Shown: positions 43,395-54,703 of the stretch, in pieces
How the letters are laid out: every line of letters starts with the position of its first letter
How positions within the stretch are numbered: the first letter of the stretch is position 1
Origin: Chara braunii
Lineage: Eukaryota > Streptophyta > Charophyceae > Charales > Characeae
Length of the DNA stretch: 58,204 bases
Assembly: GCA_003427395.1 (NCBI GenBank)
Contig: BFEA01000069.1
Span: forward strand, 1,221,562-1,279,765
Reading direction: 5' to 3'
Translations under genes and position numbers: made by a program
Notes under the pieces: generated by a model
Database searches by the model: none
What the model was told of the DNA's origin: nothing
Seen by the model: the letters and a program-made list of their open reading frames with translations, nothing else

Positions 43395-46300
43395 CTAATC
43401 GGAGTGGCATGGGCTGATCCCCCCATCAAGTGACCACGGGGGACTGTCATCGCTATCCGGGTCATCGTCACTAATGACGCGCTTCTTCCGAGCATTAGTG
43501 TTGCGGCGTCCGTGCTGCAATGAAGTCTTATCGACTGCCTTTTTTTTTCTGGGTCTTCCACGGCCGCGCCGGGGCGCTTCGGGGGACTCCGCTGTTGCCT
43601 TCCTCTTCCTGCTTGCCCTGCTCTTCCAGAGGTTGTCATGGTGGAGAGCATCATTCAATTCAGAGAAAGGGGGCGTGCCGATGTCCTCTGCGGCCTGCTG
43701 CTCTTCCTGCTGCTTCTTTCCCCTCTCGCTAATTGCAACCTGTTGGTCAGTGGTTTTTCCCTCCACTCCGACTTGTTGCTCCACGGCGGAGCCTGCGCGT
43801 GTACACGGCAACTGATGTTTGTTGTTCTTCCGCTGCGTATGCAGACTCCCCTTGCTGCTGCTCGCCCTTCTCCACGACAGGCTGGACATCCCTGTCCATT
43901 TTCTTTAAGGCCTCACCCCCACGCTTTTCCTGTTGTGCAACATTCCTCTCCCTCTCCCTGCGTGTCGGGATCGCTGCACGATGGGCCTCCTCCTCAGCAA
44001 CCCGCCTCTCCACAAGTTCACGATCCCTGTCCGCCATCTCCTTCGCACGAGTGACCTCTTCCTCGTCCGGGTCATCGTGGCACGGTGGCAGTGCAGCAAA
44101 AACTCTGCATCTGTCTCCGTCTCTCGACGACCGGCGTAGGCTCAAGCTCGAGCTCCCTGCCCTATGCCCTAGTTCGCCTGCCGACATACGTGGTCGCCAG
44201 GACTGCAGGCTCCACACTGAGCTCAAAATCGGAGTCCTCATCCTCGCTGCAGTTCTCCAAGGATGACTCATTCCAGCACTTCCCCTTCCACACCATATCC
44301 TCGAGGTCGCTGCTGTCACTAGTATCGAAATCAAGAAGGTTTTGGGGGATCCTGTTTTTTGGAACCTTCGCTATTTTCCTTTGCCTCATCTCCTCATCCT
44401 CTTTCTCAGCAGCATCCTGAGTATCGGTCGCCAGCGTCGACCCGTCATTCTGTTGTGGCTCCATGATTGGCTCGAAGAACGAACCCCATACATCAACGAA
44501 CCCGCTGTCCTTGTGGTGTCGAGCTTGTAGCAACTACATGTTCTAGTGTTTGTATACGAGCTTCTCAAGGGATGCTAGGGACAAACTGTTTCGTCTCTTC
44601 GTATGGACGAAGTCCAGGGAGGCCCAGTTGCGCTTAGCGGGGGTTGCAGTGCTCCACATCCTCATAACCTTTATTGCAATTGCATGAAGTGTTGGGATAT
44701 CCCCGACATGTGCTGCCCACCAGGTCGCAGGGTTAAGCCTCCTCACATCGTCCACCGCCGGTTGTTTCCACATGTGATCATCCTTGCGCTTCTTCATAGC
44801 TTTCCCGGCCTCCGTGCACACTTGCTCCGTCGCAACCCTCGCGGGCTTTCTTGGGAACTCCATCAACTCCGCCTACAAGTCAGAATGTGCTTTGCGATTC
44901 CACTCAACCCCGATCTGCCTCAAGAAGTAGCGCATTGCATTTTGTATCACTACACTGTTCTGATCGAAGTGCCAGTGTTCATTCCTCCGTCGTGGATCAA
45001 GAACTAATGCAGTTGTATGAACCGACTGCCTCATCATTTGCACGTGATCACGCACCTTTTCCATGACATCCTCCCACTCCTTCTGTGTCAACACCACGTT
45101 TTTCAATTTCCGCCAAGTTATTTCATCGTACTCAACAAGATTGGTGGGAGACGTGCCTTCTGCTTCAATTCTCTTCAGCAACTGGAAGATTGGGTGCATG
45201 ATGTCCACAATCTTCCTTACCTGCGGCCACCATACCTCCGACCTCACTGTGTAGTACATGAGGTCGACGCCCCTGCGCAACTTCTCCCCTGACCATCTCA
45301 ATGCTCACCACTTTGACGTCGCCCTCCCATCCACCATCGTGACAAGAACATCCTCTTTGTCTGCTGGCCGTTGAAGGATCTAGTACATATATCCGAACCG
45401 CACTTCCATCAGACGAATTAAGGAAAACGAGTCATCGACAGTCATCATCAAGTCGTTTGTGGCATGATAATTCCGAATGAACTTCACGACTGTGTTCGCG
45501 GTTTTCACTGTTCCCTTGAGGCTTGATCCACGAAAGGTTGGTCAAATCCTTGAGAAGGAGACTACAACAATGTACCCCACAAGGAACCCATGGAATTCTC
45601 GCCACGTCCTTCTCCTTACATCGTTCTTGGATCTGCGCCGCCTTCTTGTTGACTTCGACGTTGTCGGTGCAGATCGCGTTGATGCGCTTGTCCAGTCTCC
45701 CTCATTACCTACTCCCACAACTTCGCCAACGCCACTGCATTCTTCTTCCTGCCACTCGTTGTCACCGTCGTCACGAGCACCGCCCCTTGTTCCCCCGCCG
45801 CCAGGAAGTTCATCACTGGCCGCTTCTTGCGGTCATTTGACCCGTAAGTGAGGAAGTTCAACGTGCATCCAGTCGAGTCCCAACAGCTCGTCATCGGGTT
45901 CACCTCCTTTTGGATCTTCAAGTAGATGATGTCCAGCATGACCGTCCTCATGTAGTTGTATGATGTTAACTTCACTATTGGTCTCGCTTTGGCTACCTCC
46001 ACGTAAACGGCATGCAACGTCTGAGTCGTGTCCATGTTCAAGAAATTCCAGCTTCTTCTGCGCCGCATTGTCCACCCACCGTCGCACAGTGGTCTGTTTC
46101 AAGGTAGTCGTTTGTGTTGTCGACCCTTGCCCTTCCTCACCGCCTCCGCCCTCCGCTGCACCTCCAGCGTCGACAGCATCATCAAGTGCATCAGCGAGCA
46201 TGTGTTGCAATGCCAGCAACCGCCCGCCCTACAACAGGCGGTGGTTGGGGCTCATCTGTCTGGGGATCTTCCAAGCCTTCCTCTCCATGTGATGCATCAC

Positions 46301-46811
46301 CACAATGCACATCTGATTCGGCCTCGCCTCCCTTGTAATTCCTCAACAAGTACTTCATGTTCTTGTCCTTTGGCTGCACATTTGCACCACCAGCAACCAA
46401 AGTGTGGACTATCTCGCCTGTCCGCAGTGCACACGGCTTCATCGGCTTCAAGAAATGCTCGTCAGCTTTGCTTGCCGACCCCCTCCAGCCTTCCTCTCCA
46501 TGTGATGACCCAGTACTGCCCCCTCCCTTTCGAACTAGCTACCTCCTGTCCCAACTTACACAAGATCCAAACCTTGTTTTTCTTTCACAGCGCAACATGA
46601 TCCGCCTCAATCTTCCTCTGAAACAAGCTTCCGTCGGTTGCAGCCTTGCAGGGGTGGGCTCCTTCCCCCCTCCAATTGAAGTGGCCAATGCAGATGTCTT
46701 CCTTCGCGTACTCGATTCAGGCTTGTCAACAACAGGCACTGCAGGTCCTTTAGCCTTTGCCGCTGCCGTTGCTCTTCCCAAACTGCCTCGTTCTTCACCG
46801 CCCCCTGTCAT
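43395..46811 (-). pseudogene. hAT transposase, DUF659 type, with AT-hook tail
   Basis: From ATG at 46811 (MTGGGEERG) through several frames: a DUF659 core (DRKKRPVMNFLAAGEQGAV near 45800, preceded by a CWDSTGCTLNF block), a middle segment (FIRNYHATNDLMM, ALVLDPRRRNE), and the hAT dimerisation domain (NPATWWAAHVGD, RNWASLDFVHTKRRNSL, LEKLVYKH, to 44543). The dimerisation domain is followed, after two stops, by about 380 codons of acidic, coiled-coil-like and basic sequence with an AT-hook (RRGRGRPRKKK) near 43550. At least four frameshifts and five stops are present. The long tail is unusual for hAT transposases. Confidence 0.85.
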
Positions 46812-47340
46812 GGCCACCAGTGAGATATGACAACCAGTTGAACATGAAGGAGTAGAACAAGAGCAGGAGGAGGAGGAGGAGTGACTTTTTGAATGTAAAA
46901 AAAAAAAGTTGGCTTGGCTGTGGCTATGGCTACGGTTGTAGGATGACAACGGGACTGCTGGACAAAGACTGGCAAGAAAAGGTTGAAAATAAAAATAAAA
47001 ATCGTCGCCTGTGGCTATGGCTACCAATATGGGGGGAAAAGAAGAAGAATAGAAACAAGAAGAAGCAGAAGATTCTGAAGTAGAAGAAGTGGAAGAAGAA
47101 GAAGAAGAAGAGAAAGAAGAAGCTAAGGAAGAAGAAGGGAAAATAAAAAGTAAAGATTTTTGTCGGCTTTGGCTATGACTATGACAAAGGGGAAATAAGA
47201 AGAAGAGGAAGACGAAGACGAAGAAGAAGAAGAAGAAGTCTAACTATGGCTATGGATATGGCTACCGGTATGGGGGATAGCAAAGGAAGCAGAAGAAGAA
47301 GAAGAAGAAGAAGAAGAAGAAGAAGAAGAAGAAGAAGAAG
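46812..47340. repeat. hAT 5' region with repeated GGCTATGGCTA and (GAA)n tracts
   Basis: Upstream of the transposase start, short phrases like TGTGGCTATGGCTA recur (46918, 47011, 47168, 47246), separated by GAA-rich runs (47041-47135, 47200-47240, 47287-47340). No coding feature recognised. Confidence 0.7.
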
Positions 47341-48204
47341 NNNNNNNNNNNNNNNNNNNNNNNNNNNNNNNNNNNNNNNNNNNNNNNNNNNNNNNNNNNN
47401 NNNNNNNNNNNNNNNNNNNNNNNNNNNNNNNNNNNNNNNNNNNNNNNNNNNNNNNNNNNNNNNNNNNNNNNNNNNNNNNNNNNNNNNNNNNNNNNNNNNN
47501 NNNNNNNNNNNNNNNNNNNNNNNNNNNNNNNNNNNNNNNNNNNNNNNNNNNNNNNNNNNNNNNNNNNNNNNNNNNNNNNNNNNNNNNNNNNNNNNNNNNN
47601 NNNNNNNNNNNNNNNNNNNNNNNNNNNNNNNNNNNNNNNNNNNNNNNNNNNNNNNNNNNNNNNNNNNNNNNNNNNNNNNNNNNNNNNNNNNNNNNNNNNN
47701 NNNNNNNNNNNNNNNNNNNNNNNNNNNNNNNNNNNNNNNNNNNNNNNNNNNNNNNNNNNNNNNNNNNNNNNNNNNNNNNNNNNNNNNNNNNNNNNNNNNN
47801 NNNNNNNNNNNNNNNNNNNNNNNNNNNNNNNNNNNNNNNNNNNNNNNNNNNNNNNNNNNNNNNNNNNNNNNNNNNNNNNNNNNNNNNNNNNNNNNNNNNN
47901 NNNNNNNNNNNNNNNNNNNNNNNNNNNNNNNNNNNNNNNNNNNNNNNNNNNNNNNNNNNNNNNNNNNNNNNNNNNNNNNNNNNNNNNNNNNNNNNNNNNN
48001 NNNNNNNNNNNNNNNNNNNNNNNNNNNNNNNNNNNNNNNNNNNNNNNNNNNNNNNNNNNNNNNNNNNNNNNNNNNNNNNNNNNNNNNNNNNNNNNNNNNN
48101 NNNNNNNNNNNNNNNNNNNNNNNNNNNNNNNNNNNNNNNNNNNNNNNNNNNNNNNNNNNNNNNNNNNNNNNNNNNNNNNNNNNNNNNNNNNNNNNNNNNN
48201 NNNN

Positions 48205-48239
<35 letters not shown>

Positions 48240-48257
48240 GGGTCAGGAGAAGAAGAT

Positions 48258-48290
<33 letters not shown>

Positions 48291-48300
48291 AAGAAGAAAG
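47341..48300. other. Assembly gap (864 N), poly(A) and (GAA)n
   Basis: Ns cover 47341-48204, followed by poly(A) to 48235 and (GAA)n at 48260-48298. Long ORFs called across the gap are artefacts. Confidence 0.98.
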
Positions 48301-48629
48301 TTCGGGTCACTTACCTTCAACGGTGGACGACGGAGCGGGGCGATGGCGATCTGAGGCCGGGGCGGACGTGGGAGGGGTGCAAGGCAGTCGCAACCTCATT
48401 CATTTTCGACGAAGTGTCGAAGTGACGGGTTGGAGGCTGGTGGTTGGCTGGAGGCTGGAGACAGAGTGGTGGGGCCGATCGTTGGCGTCAGTTCGACAAG
48501 TCGAACTCCAGGCGACTTCTTGCCCGAATGTTCAAAACTTGCGGCATATATGGGCCGCAGATCTCACGAGATTGACGGCCCAGATGGGGCGCCAATTTTT
48601 CAGCTTTCTGGCGGGCTTACCGGACCCGG

Positions 48630-48699
48630 TTTTAATTTTTTCGGGGTCGGGAGGCCTCCACGACCCGCATGGAGGCCTCCGACCCCAAAAAAATTAAAA
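48630..48699. repeat. Strong hairpin near the hAT right end
   Basis: The left arm 48630-48660 and right arm 48670-48699 are complementary over about 30 bp with one mismatch and one indel. The loop is CGACCCGCA. The core is GGGGTCGGGAGGCCTCCA. Confidence 0.9.
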
Positions 48700-49203
48700 C
48701 CTCCCCGTGATCCACTTGCGCGAAACGCCACCGGAGGGGAACCGACGCGGTCCCCCGACAGGTACAACGGACCGGTTTCGGTGGAGGAAGGGGGACCTAG
48801 TGGGACCGGAAGTTCAGTCTTGATAAGTTCCCGTCTAAATATGAGTTTTCTTTTCCAACTACATCGATTTATTCAAGATAAAATGAAAGTGTAGACGAGT
48901 TTATAAAACGTTTTACTTAAACTTTCATTCTACTATAACAACTATCTTCGAATTTAGATTGGATTAACCTATTTATAACTGAAAATCCTTACTTAGAATA
49001 ATTGTCCAATTAAAATATTTCATGAACTCACCCAGACTTTCATTCCATCTCTAGTATGCAGTTCAAATAAGAAGGGATACCCCATTCTTGGAATGAAAGT
49101 TTTCAAGTAAGATTTGAATTTTTAAAGATGGAATAAAATTTTAAAGTTTAGAATGTAATTTTACTATAGAATGATTATTTAATTATGAGAATTTTTTTCG
49201 TTG

Positions 49204-49559
49204 TGGACGAGTTTTGGAACGTCCATCGGGCACACAACGAAGTACAATCAGACGACGGTCCAGGTCGTATAGCCGTCGCGGGTCTGTCAGCTGAAGAAGA
49301 ATCGAAAGTCGGGTCGACGTCGAGGGAAGAGGAGGAGGCCCCGCCGACACAAGTACCACCTGCTGAGCGAGGAGGATCTGCTCTGAATCCTGAAGTCCCT
49401 GCCGACGCCGCCAGTCGACACGATGGCGCAAAATCCTCCCGCCTCCGCCGCTGCTCTCGCTCAACATCTCTCCCCTCCGCCGCCCCCTTCACGCTTCGTC
49501 CCCGTGCTCCTCCCCGCACGAGCGCTCCGCCCTCATCGGATTTACCGCCACCCTTTTGA
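49204..49559 (+). pseudogene. X2 acidic C-terminal part (E3), continuing after insertion
   Basis: It resumes the X2 frame after the MITE: FWNVHRAHNEVQSDDGPGRI, AGLSAEEESKVGSTSREEEE, then Pro/Ser/Arg-rich sequence ending PPPF and TGA. E4 55024-55416 is the uninterrupted counterpart (IWNAHQAHDELPSDDDPGRI). Confidence 0.75.
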
Positions 49560-50014
49560 TTACCTCTCCTTCTCTCCTCTTCCCCACATTGAGCTCCTTC
49601 TAACCTACCGCATTTTTGCCAACCAATTTTTTTGTCACCACTTTGTCGTGTGACTCTTATGCACGATCTTCCCTCACCGCTCCCCGTCATTCCCCCTCAA
49701 CATCCTTCTCTTTAGTGTCGCCTGAAGGCAGTATAGCCATATGGAGTTGTACTGTATCATCTCCGGAACCTTTCCCGCAGTAGAGGACTATGAGTCCCTA
49801 CGCGATAGTATCCTTCGCACTATCCCTACCCTCTATCCCGACTACCTTCTCTCCCTCTCCCGACCAAACCATCGATTCCCGCGATCATACAAAATCGTTC
49901 ATTATCAATCTCGGGGACGAAGCATCCAATTATTTCCCTCCACTCCCTGCCGTATGGCCTACACCCCTCCACAACCCTCTTCTCGTTAACTACCGACGAT
50001 CAGACTTTCAGTAG
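49423..50014 (+). pseudogene. X3 copy (E3)
   Basis: It starts at ATG 49423 (MAQNPPASAAALAQHLSPPP), 137 bp inside X2 in the +1 frame, and continues RPHRIYRHPFDYLSF. Stops at 49651 and about 49714 interrupt it. The same frame then reads MELYCIISGTFPAVEDYESL and DSILRTIPTLYPDYLLSL without a break, matching both halves of E2 X3. A later frameshift leads to NYFPPLPAVWP and NYRRSDFQ. Confidence 0.68.
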
Positions 50015-50310
50015 CCAAGCAGATCGGCGAGTTGTGATGTTGCCATCGGGACGACATTTGTAGACCTAGAGGAAGCAAGGCATGGCGCACAACAGAGTCG
50101 GGTGGCAGAGATCTTAGAAGCCTGGAGCTGACCAAGTTATGAAGATTATGCAATTGAAGTTAACGTCAACATGACTCCTGGCTTGATCTACTGATTGTGA
50201 TACGCTAGGTTTCTCATTCATCTTCTCACCATCTTCGATCTCCTGCGCCATAACTCTCCTCTATGCAATAAATAGATCGCATAGTTTTGGAACCCCCTGA
50301 GCGTTACATA
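50015..50310 (+). other. Non-coding tail of E3 before the 3' LTR
   Basis: No ORF. The segment ends TTTTGGAACCCCCTGAGCG just before the LTR, as in E2, E4 and E5. The E4 counterpart is 56396-56693. Confidence 0.7.
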
Positions 50311-51154
50311 TGTGACGTGCTAGTTCCCGGACCTGTGCCATCTTCCCCCCCCCCCCTTCTTTTCTTTTTGTCAAATTTTGGGTGACCATCTGACGAGGCC
50401 TCTTTTTGTACTTTCATGAATGTAATATGTGGGACCCTCGGAACAATTTTTGAAAATTTGTCTTTTGCAAATTCCAGAATTATATAGGAATTACGCGCGC
50501 CTTAGCGAGCATGCTAGGAATTTGTGTCGATTGTTAGGAATTTCAGAATAAGCGGAATCTGACGTGTCCTTTCTTGCGCTTGAATGTTCTGAACTTTGTC
50601 TTGGAAAGCTCTGGGAACTTTCGTAGGAATCTGAATAGACACAGGATTTTTTCTTCCGCGCCCTCTCTACCAAGCGAATATGGTACTTTTCAATTTGAAA
50701 TAGTTGTAATTGTTTTGGTGCTCTTTTTGCCTCTGAGTCGACGCCATGCATGCGAGTTTCACCTCCCCGCTTCCCACGCTCCCTTCGACACTCTTCTCTT
50801 CACAATCACGCTTCTTCTCTCTCTGTAACCATTTCCCATGTCTCTTTCGACCTTGCTCGCCTTTTCTCTCCTTCTTGATCGTTTGAATCTTGGTTCCGTT
50901 TCACGCTATTCTTTGTGCTCTTCGTCTTCCCGCTCTGATCCGCGCGCCGAAATACCCTATCGACCCCCTTTCACTTTCCCTAGCCAAGGAGACGCACCGT
51001 GTAAGAAGGAAATTATTGATACACAACGATTATGATTGGCTGCAGCTGGGATCGATAGGATCGACATGACTTCCGTCGGCAATCCCTGAGCCTTCCCCTA
51101 CTCCTACGTGTTTCAGTCCTAACTCTTCCTAGCATCTATCTTCTTTTCCGCAAC

Positions 51155-51160
51155 TATAAA
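51155..51160 (+). promoter_or_regulatory. TATA box in E3 LTR
   Basis: TATAAA in context CAACTATAAATTTTGCAAGC, 844 bp from the LTR start. Confidence 0.65.
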
Positions 51161-51457
51161 TTTTGCAAGCGCTCCCAAAAATCTCTCTCTCAACTCATCA
51201 GCCTGCTTCCGGGAAGCCGTGGCTAAATGGTATGAAGGAAGGTGCGAGTCGAAAAGTCCCGACGAGCTGGCTGTAGTTTGGACGCTCGGTAACCTTGCTT
51301 CTCTCACTTCGGTATGTGCATGTAGTGAATCGTGTTAGAGAGTTTGTTATAGCATAATTGTAAGGACGATTGGCTGATCAACGGAATGATTCGATTGCTT
51401 GGAGTGTCAGACGAATGGTGTATGATTAAGATCTATTTCGAGGTTATCTTTGTTGCC

Positions 51458-51991
51458 ATGTGGACTGACGACCCCAATCCGACCGGGCGCCAACTCCCCG
51501 TGCCCCCGCCTCGTCCCTTCTCGTACAACAAGGAAAGGATACGTGTATGTGAGTAAGATGTACGAAAAGTCGTCGCCAAGATCGGAGGGCGTTATTTCTT
51601 TCCTCCCGAAACTCGCTGTTATGGATTTGTCGGTGCAGGTTTTGTTAGCATCGATACACACTTTCCACCCTATTCGTTGTTATTACCCTTCAACGAACCG
51701 ATCGTCGTCCCGTAGACGACAGTGGAGCCTCATTGGCCTAATACTATGTGCAGCCATTGCCGCCATTTCAATCATTATCAGGCCAAGGGATTCCGCTATT
51801 GTACACGTGGCGAGGACGAGCACAAAGAAAAGCCTACTCGGTCGAGGTCCCCCACGTCGAACTCGGAGTTGTGTAACGAGCGCCGACAAGACCTTATCCG
51901 ACAACGGGATACCAATTGTGTACCCGCCCCCTTTCACGCAAAACGAAGAGCAACGGCTCGTTGGGAAGTCCACCGATACTTTTTGGATTAA
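51458..51991 (+). pseudogene. LTR-internal ORF, E3 copy
   Basis: The frame starts at the conserved MWT and ends YFLD plus TAA, 177 codons, with two internal stops (after RIRVCE, about 51555, and after PIVVP, about 51714). Between them the protein is well conserved: GGRYFFPP, GFVSIDTHFPPYS, LLPFNEPIVVP, EPHWP, CSHCRHF, GEDEHKE, RRQDLIRQRDT, RRATARWEVHRYFLD. Large nucleotide divergence from E2 with a conserved protein and length suggests past purifying selection. Confidence 0.75.
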
Positions 51992-52010
51992 ACGTCACAT
52001 AGCTGCAAAC

Positions 52011-53562
52011 TGTGTGTCCGATTTTGGTTCGACACGGGTTCCACATTGAATTATTCAACGCGCATTGAATTCTCGTTGAATCCCCGTTCAAATGTCCGTT
52101 AGACGGGGAAAAACGGGGTCCGCAATGATTTTTTCCCTGGGCTAAACGTAATCGAAAAAAATAACAAAAACTATGGGGTTGTAGATCTTTTCGAGGTCTA
52201 CAACCCTATATTTTTATTTTGATTTTTTTAGCTTTAAATATATTTTGATAAAATAAAAAACATAAGCACAATGAAAAAAACAAAAACAAGAAATGGCATT
52301 AGTTTTTTGGGGGGTGGTTCACAAACATTTTCTAAGGGTTAAAAGAAAAACCGAAAAACAAATAAAAAATATAGTGCTGTAGATCTTTCAAATATGTACA
52401 ACAACATTTTATTTTTTATTTTTTTTTAACTTCGTGTGTTTTAAAAAAAAATCAAAACCATAAACAACATATTTTTTGGCCTCCATTGCTTAGGTAATTA
52501 TGCTGGTCAGTGTTGGGTAGACTCCCTGATTTGGGCTTGTAGAAGATTGCATGAGCCTGGAGTCCAAGGTTCCATATGGCAAGGTTCGTCCGCTTCCGCC
52601 TCAATTAGGGCTGGGAGTTTGGCCCAACCCTGATGCTTGTCACTGTTGTCGGGTCCAAGTTGCCCTCAATACTGGTAGGGTGATTGTCCTGAGTGTTGGC
52701 CACACTGAGGTAGGATAGTAGGGACAGGGGGTGTGCTGGGAGTATTTACGTGGGGATGGGTAGGGTAGGTGGCCTAGCCTGTCATGACAACCATTGGCTG
52801 CTTCTACCAGCAATCACCACGGGTCTGGTCCTTGGCCTCTACAACACCCCGGGCTTTCAAGAAAAAAATAAAATAAAATGAATATTCTGCTAGAACGTGG
52901 AATAATACGTCACCATATGTTTTGTCGTTTGTGCATGTGGTAAGTAGAGGCCCTTAGGGCCACTGCACGTATTCCTAAGAAAAGAAAAACGAGAAAGCAA
53001 AAGAAAAATGAAAAAAAAAACAAAAAACAAAAAACAAAAGAAAAATGGAAAGCAAAAGAAAAAAGAAAAAAAACAGAGAATTGGTGACTCATAACTGTGC
53101 TCAGTGTGATGCACAAACCTGAATTCGAATCTAGAGTATATATTATCGGCCCAAGCAGACAGATTACAAGTCCAATGTCCATCTCTACTCCACGAGGGGT
53201 CCTTGCTAATATGTAGCGGCCCTTCGGAAATGAGACTAGACGAATAAATAAGAGCATTTGGTATAAAAAAAAAAGGGCATGCACCCACATGCACACACAT
53301 GTGCTCACAGTGTTCGAAAGGGAGGGGTATGTTTGGCCACCCCACCCTGTTAATAGGGGTCAATTTTTTATTTATTTTTCCCGTTTTTAGTGTTTGGGCG
53401 CGTAGCGCCACTTTTTCGAGGGCCGAAGCGCCAATTTCATTTTTCGGAAATCAACAGGACACCCTCGTTTTTTCTGTTAAACGGGATTCAACGGAGGTCC
53501 TCGGACCCGTTAAACGGGTTGAACAACATTTAATTCCGCCCGTTCTCCATTCATTGGACACA
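52011..53562. mobile_element. DNA-transposon-like insertion in E3 LTR (about 1.55 kb)
   Basis: Short inverted ends (TGTGTCCGAT at 52013 and the complement of TGTGTCCAAT at about 53552-53562) are flanked by an imperfect direct repeat, GCTGCAAAC before and GCTGCAAAA after. The interior has repeated GTTGAAT / ATTCAAC motifs near both ends, AT-rich spacer, and AAAACAAA-type runs at 52980-53080. No transposase was recognised. A 9-bp duplication would suit a Mutator-like element; this is tentative. Confidence 0.6.
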
Positions 53563-53757
53563 TAGGCTGCAAAACCCACGCGCGCTTTTTCCCTTAAAAG
53601 CCTTAGCGGCATCGAACCTTCTTCTTGCTACCGTCAGATCAACACGGGGGGATTTCACTTCTGTCTATGTCCCCTCACTCAATTTTCCCAAAATCATTGG
53701 CACACCCTATCTTTGTTGTCTTCCCCGTGCTCCCTTCCGCAAGCTCAAAACACTCGA

Positions 53758-54091
53758 GGGCCGGAATGGGAATGCAGGCCCACAACACCAGTATAAATTA
53801 GGGGACCTAGTGCAGGTACGTAAATGTGCACATGATCGAAAACTCGCTCCCAAGTTTTCTGGCTGCTTTCACGTAGTGGAACTCGGCCCTAACGGAGCCC
53901 ATACTGTGCGCATCGCCCCTGAGACCAGCGGCAGCCATAACTCTCTTCCCACCGTTCACCATACCTCATCCCTTCATCCTCTCCCACCTTCAAAGGACCC
54001 TATCTCGCCTTCGCCTTCTTTCTTAAGTGCAGATGAAGATTCAACCTCCGCTTCTTCGTCTGGTACGACCTCTCCTCGGTCTTCGCCATGA
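53758..54091 (+). pseudogene. Integrase C-terminal domain (E4)
   Basis: Open frame with QHQYKLGDLVQVRKCAHDRK, APKFSGCFHVVELGPNGAHT and a Pro/Ser/acidic tail ending SPRSSP, equal to the last 110 codons of pol in E2. The catalytic core is absent. The TGA overlaps the X1 ATG (ATGA, 54088-54091). Confidence 0.82.
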
Positions 54092-54490
54092 GATTCGTCA
54101 TCGAGCCAGCTCCTTCCCCACAACTTCTTCAACCTCGAGCTTCGTTGCAGTTTCGCCAAGTCGTGCATCCTCATCTCAGTTCCAATCTCCTCCGGTTCGC
54201 ACAGCTGTTTAGTCACGGGGCTTGGTGTGCGGCGGTGGAAGTGACGATTTCAACCGAGCGGGGAGCGACAGTCATCCTGGAAGAAGCCTCGACGTTCGAT
54301 CGATTCTCCCGGCCTAACTAGAGCAACCTGATGGTGATCCTCGCCTTCAATGGCGATCTGTGCACCATCCACTTGCAAAAACAAAACCGTCGAAACGTGG
54401 TGATCGCCAGCCTTTACGAGTGAGGACAGAAGTGGGTAGCGGATTGGCGGCAGCGACTAGGCCGACTGGGTCGGCAAATAATGGGCACGA
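54088..54490 (+). pseudogene. X1 copy (E4)
   Basis: 77 codons are open (MRFVIEPAPSPQLLQP, LQFRQVVHPHLSSNLLRFAQ, WCAAVEVTISTERGAT) to a TAG at 54319-54321. The homology to E2 X1 goes on in the same frame (VILAFNGDLCTI, then VIASLYE, stop, GQKWVADWRQRLG). The conserved LLQP and LxRFAQ(L/F)F positions support a real protein family. Confidence 0.68.
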
Positions 54491-54703
54491 AGTGTATTGA
54501 TACCTTCTCTCTTCGGACCTGTAGCACTTAGCCCGTTGCTCGTCCCCGTCCCCCTCTTCGTCCTTACCCATTGTGCAGATGAATCGCTTCTCGACCTTCT
54601 CCCTCCCTTCAGATCTTCCAACTCTCCGNCCATCTTGGGCCGATCCCCTTCTAACTTTGGAGATTTGCCCCGCCACGATCCCTCCCTTCCATCCTCGTTA
54701 CAA
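54491..54703 (+). other. Conserved X1-X2 spacer frame (E4)
   Basis: Counterpart of 41961-42249: MIPSLFGPVALSPLLVPVPL, then LLDLLPPFRSSNSP. One N lies at 54629. No domain recognised. Confidence 0.4.

Larger units (their letters stand above)
50311..53757 (+). repeat. 3' LTR of E3, with a 1.55-kb insertion
   Basis: It begins TGTGACGTGCTAGTTC and matches the E4 LTR (56694 on) closely and the E2 LTRs more weakly. After the LTR-ORF stop (51991) it is interrupted at about 52011. It resumes at about 53563 with CACGGGGGGATTTCAC and TTGGCACACC, which match E2 LTR positions around 13095-13160. Its last bases are missing: at 53757 it joins the E4 integrase. Confidence 0.8.

Noticed and set aside
47240-48310. 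ORFs of 337-356 codons on both strands
   Set aside because: Almost all residues come from 864 undetermined bases.
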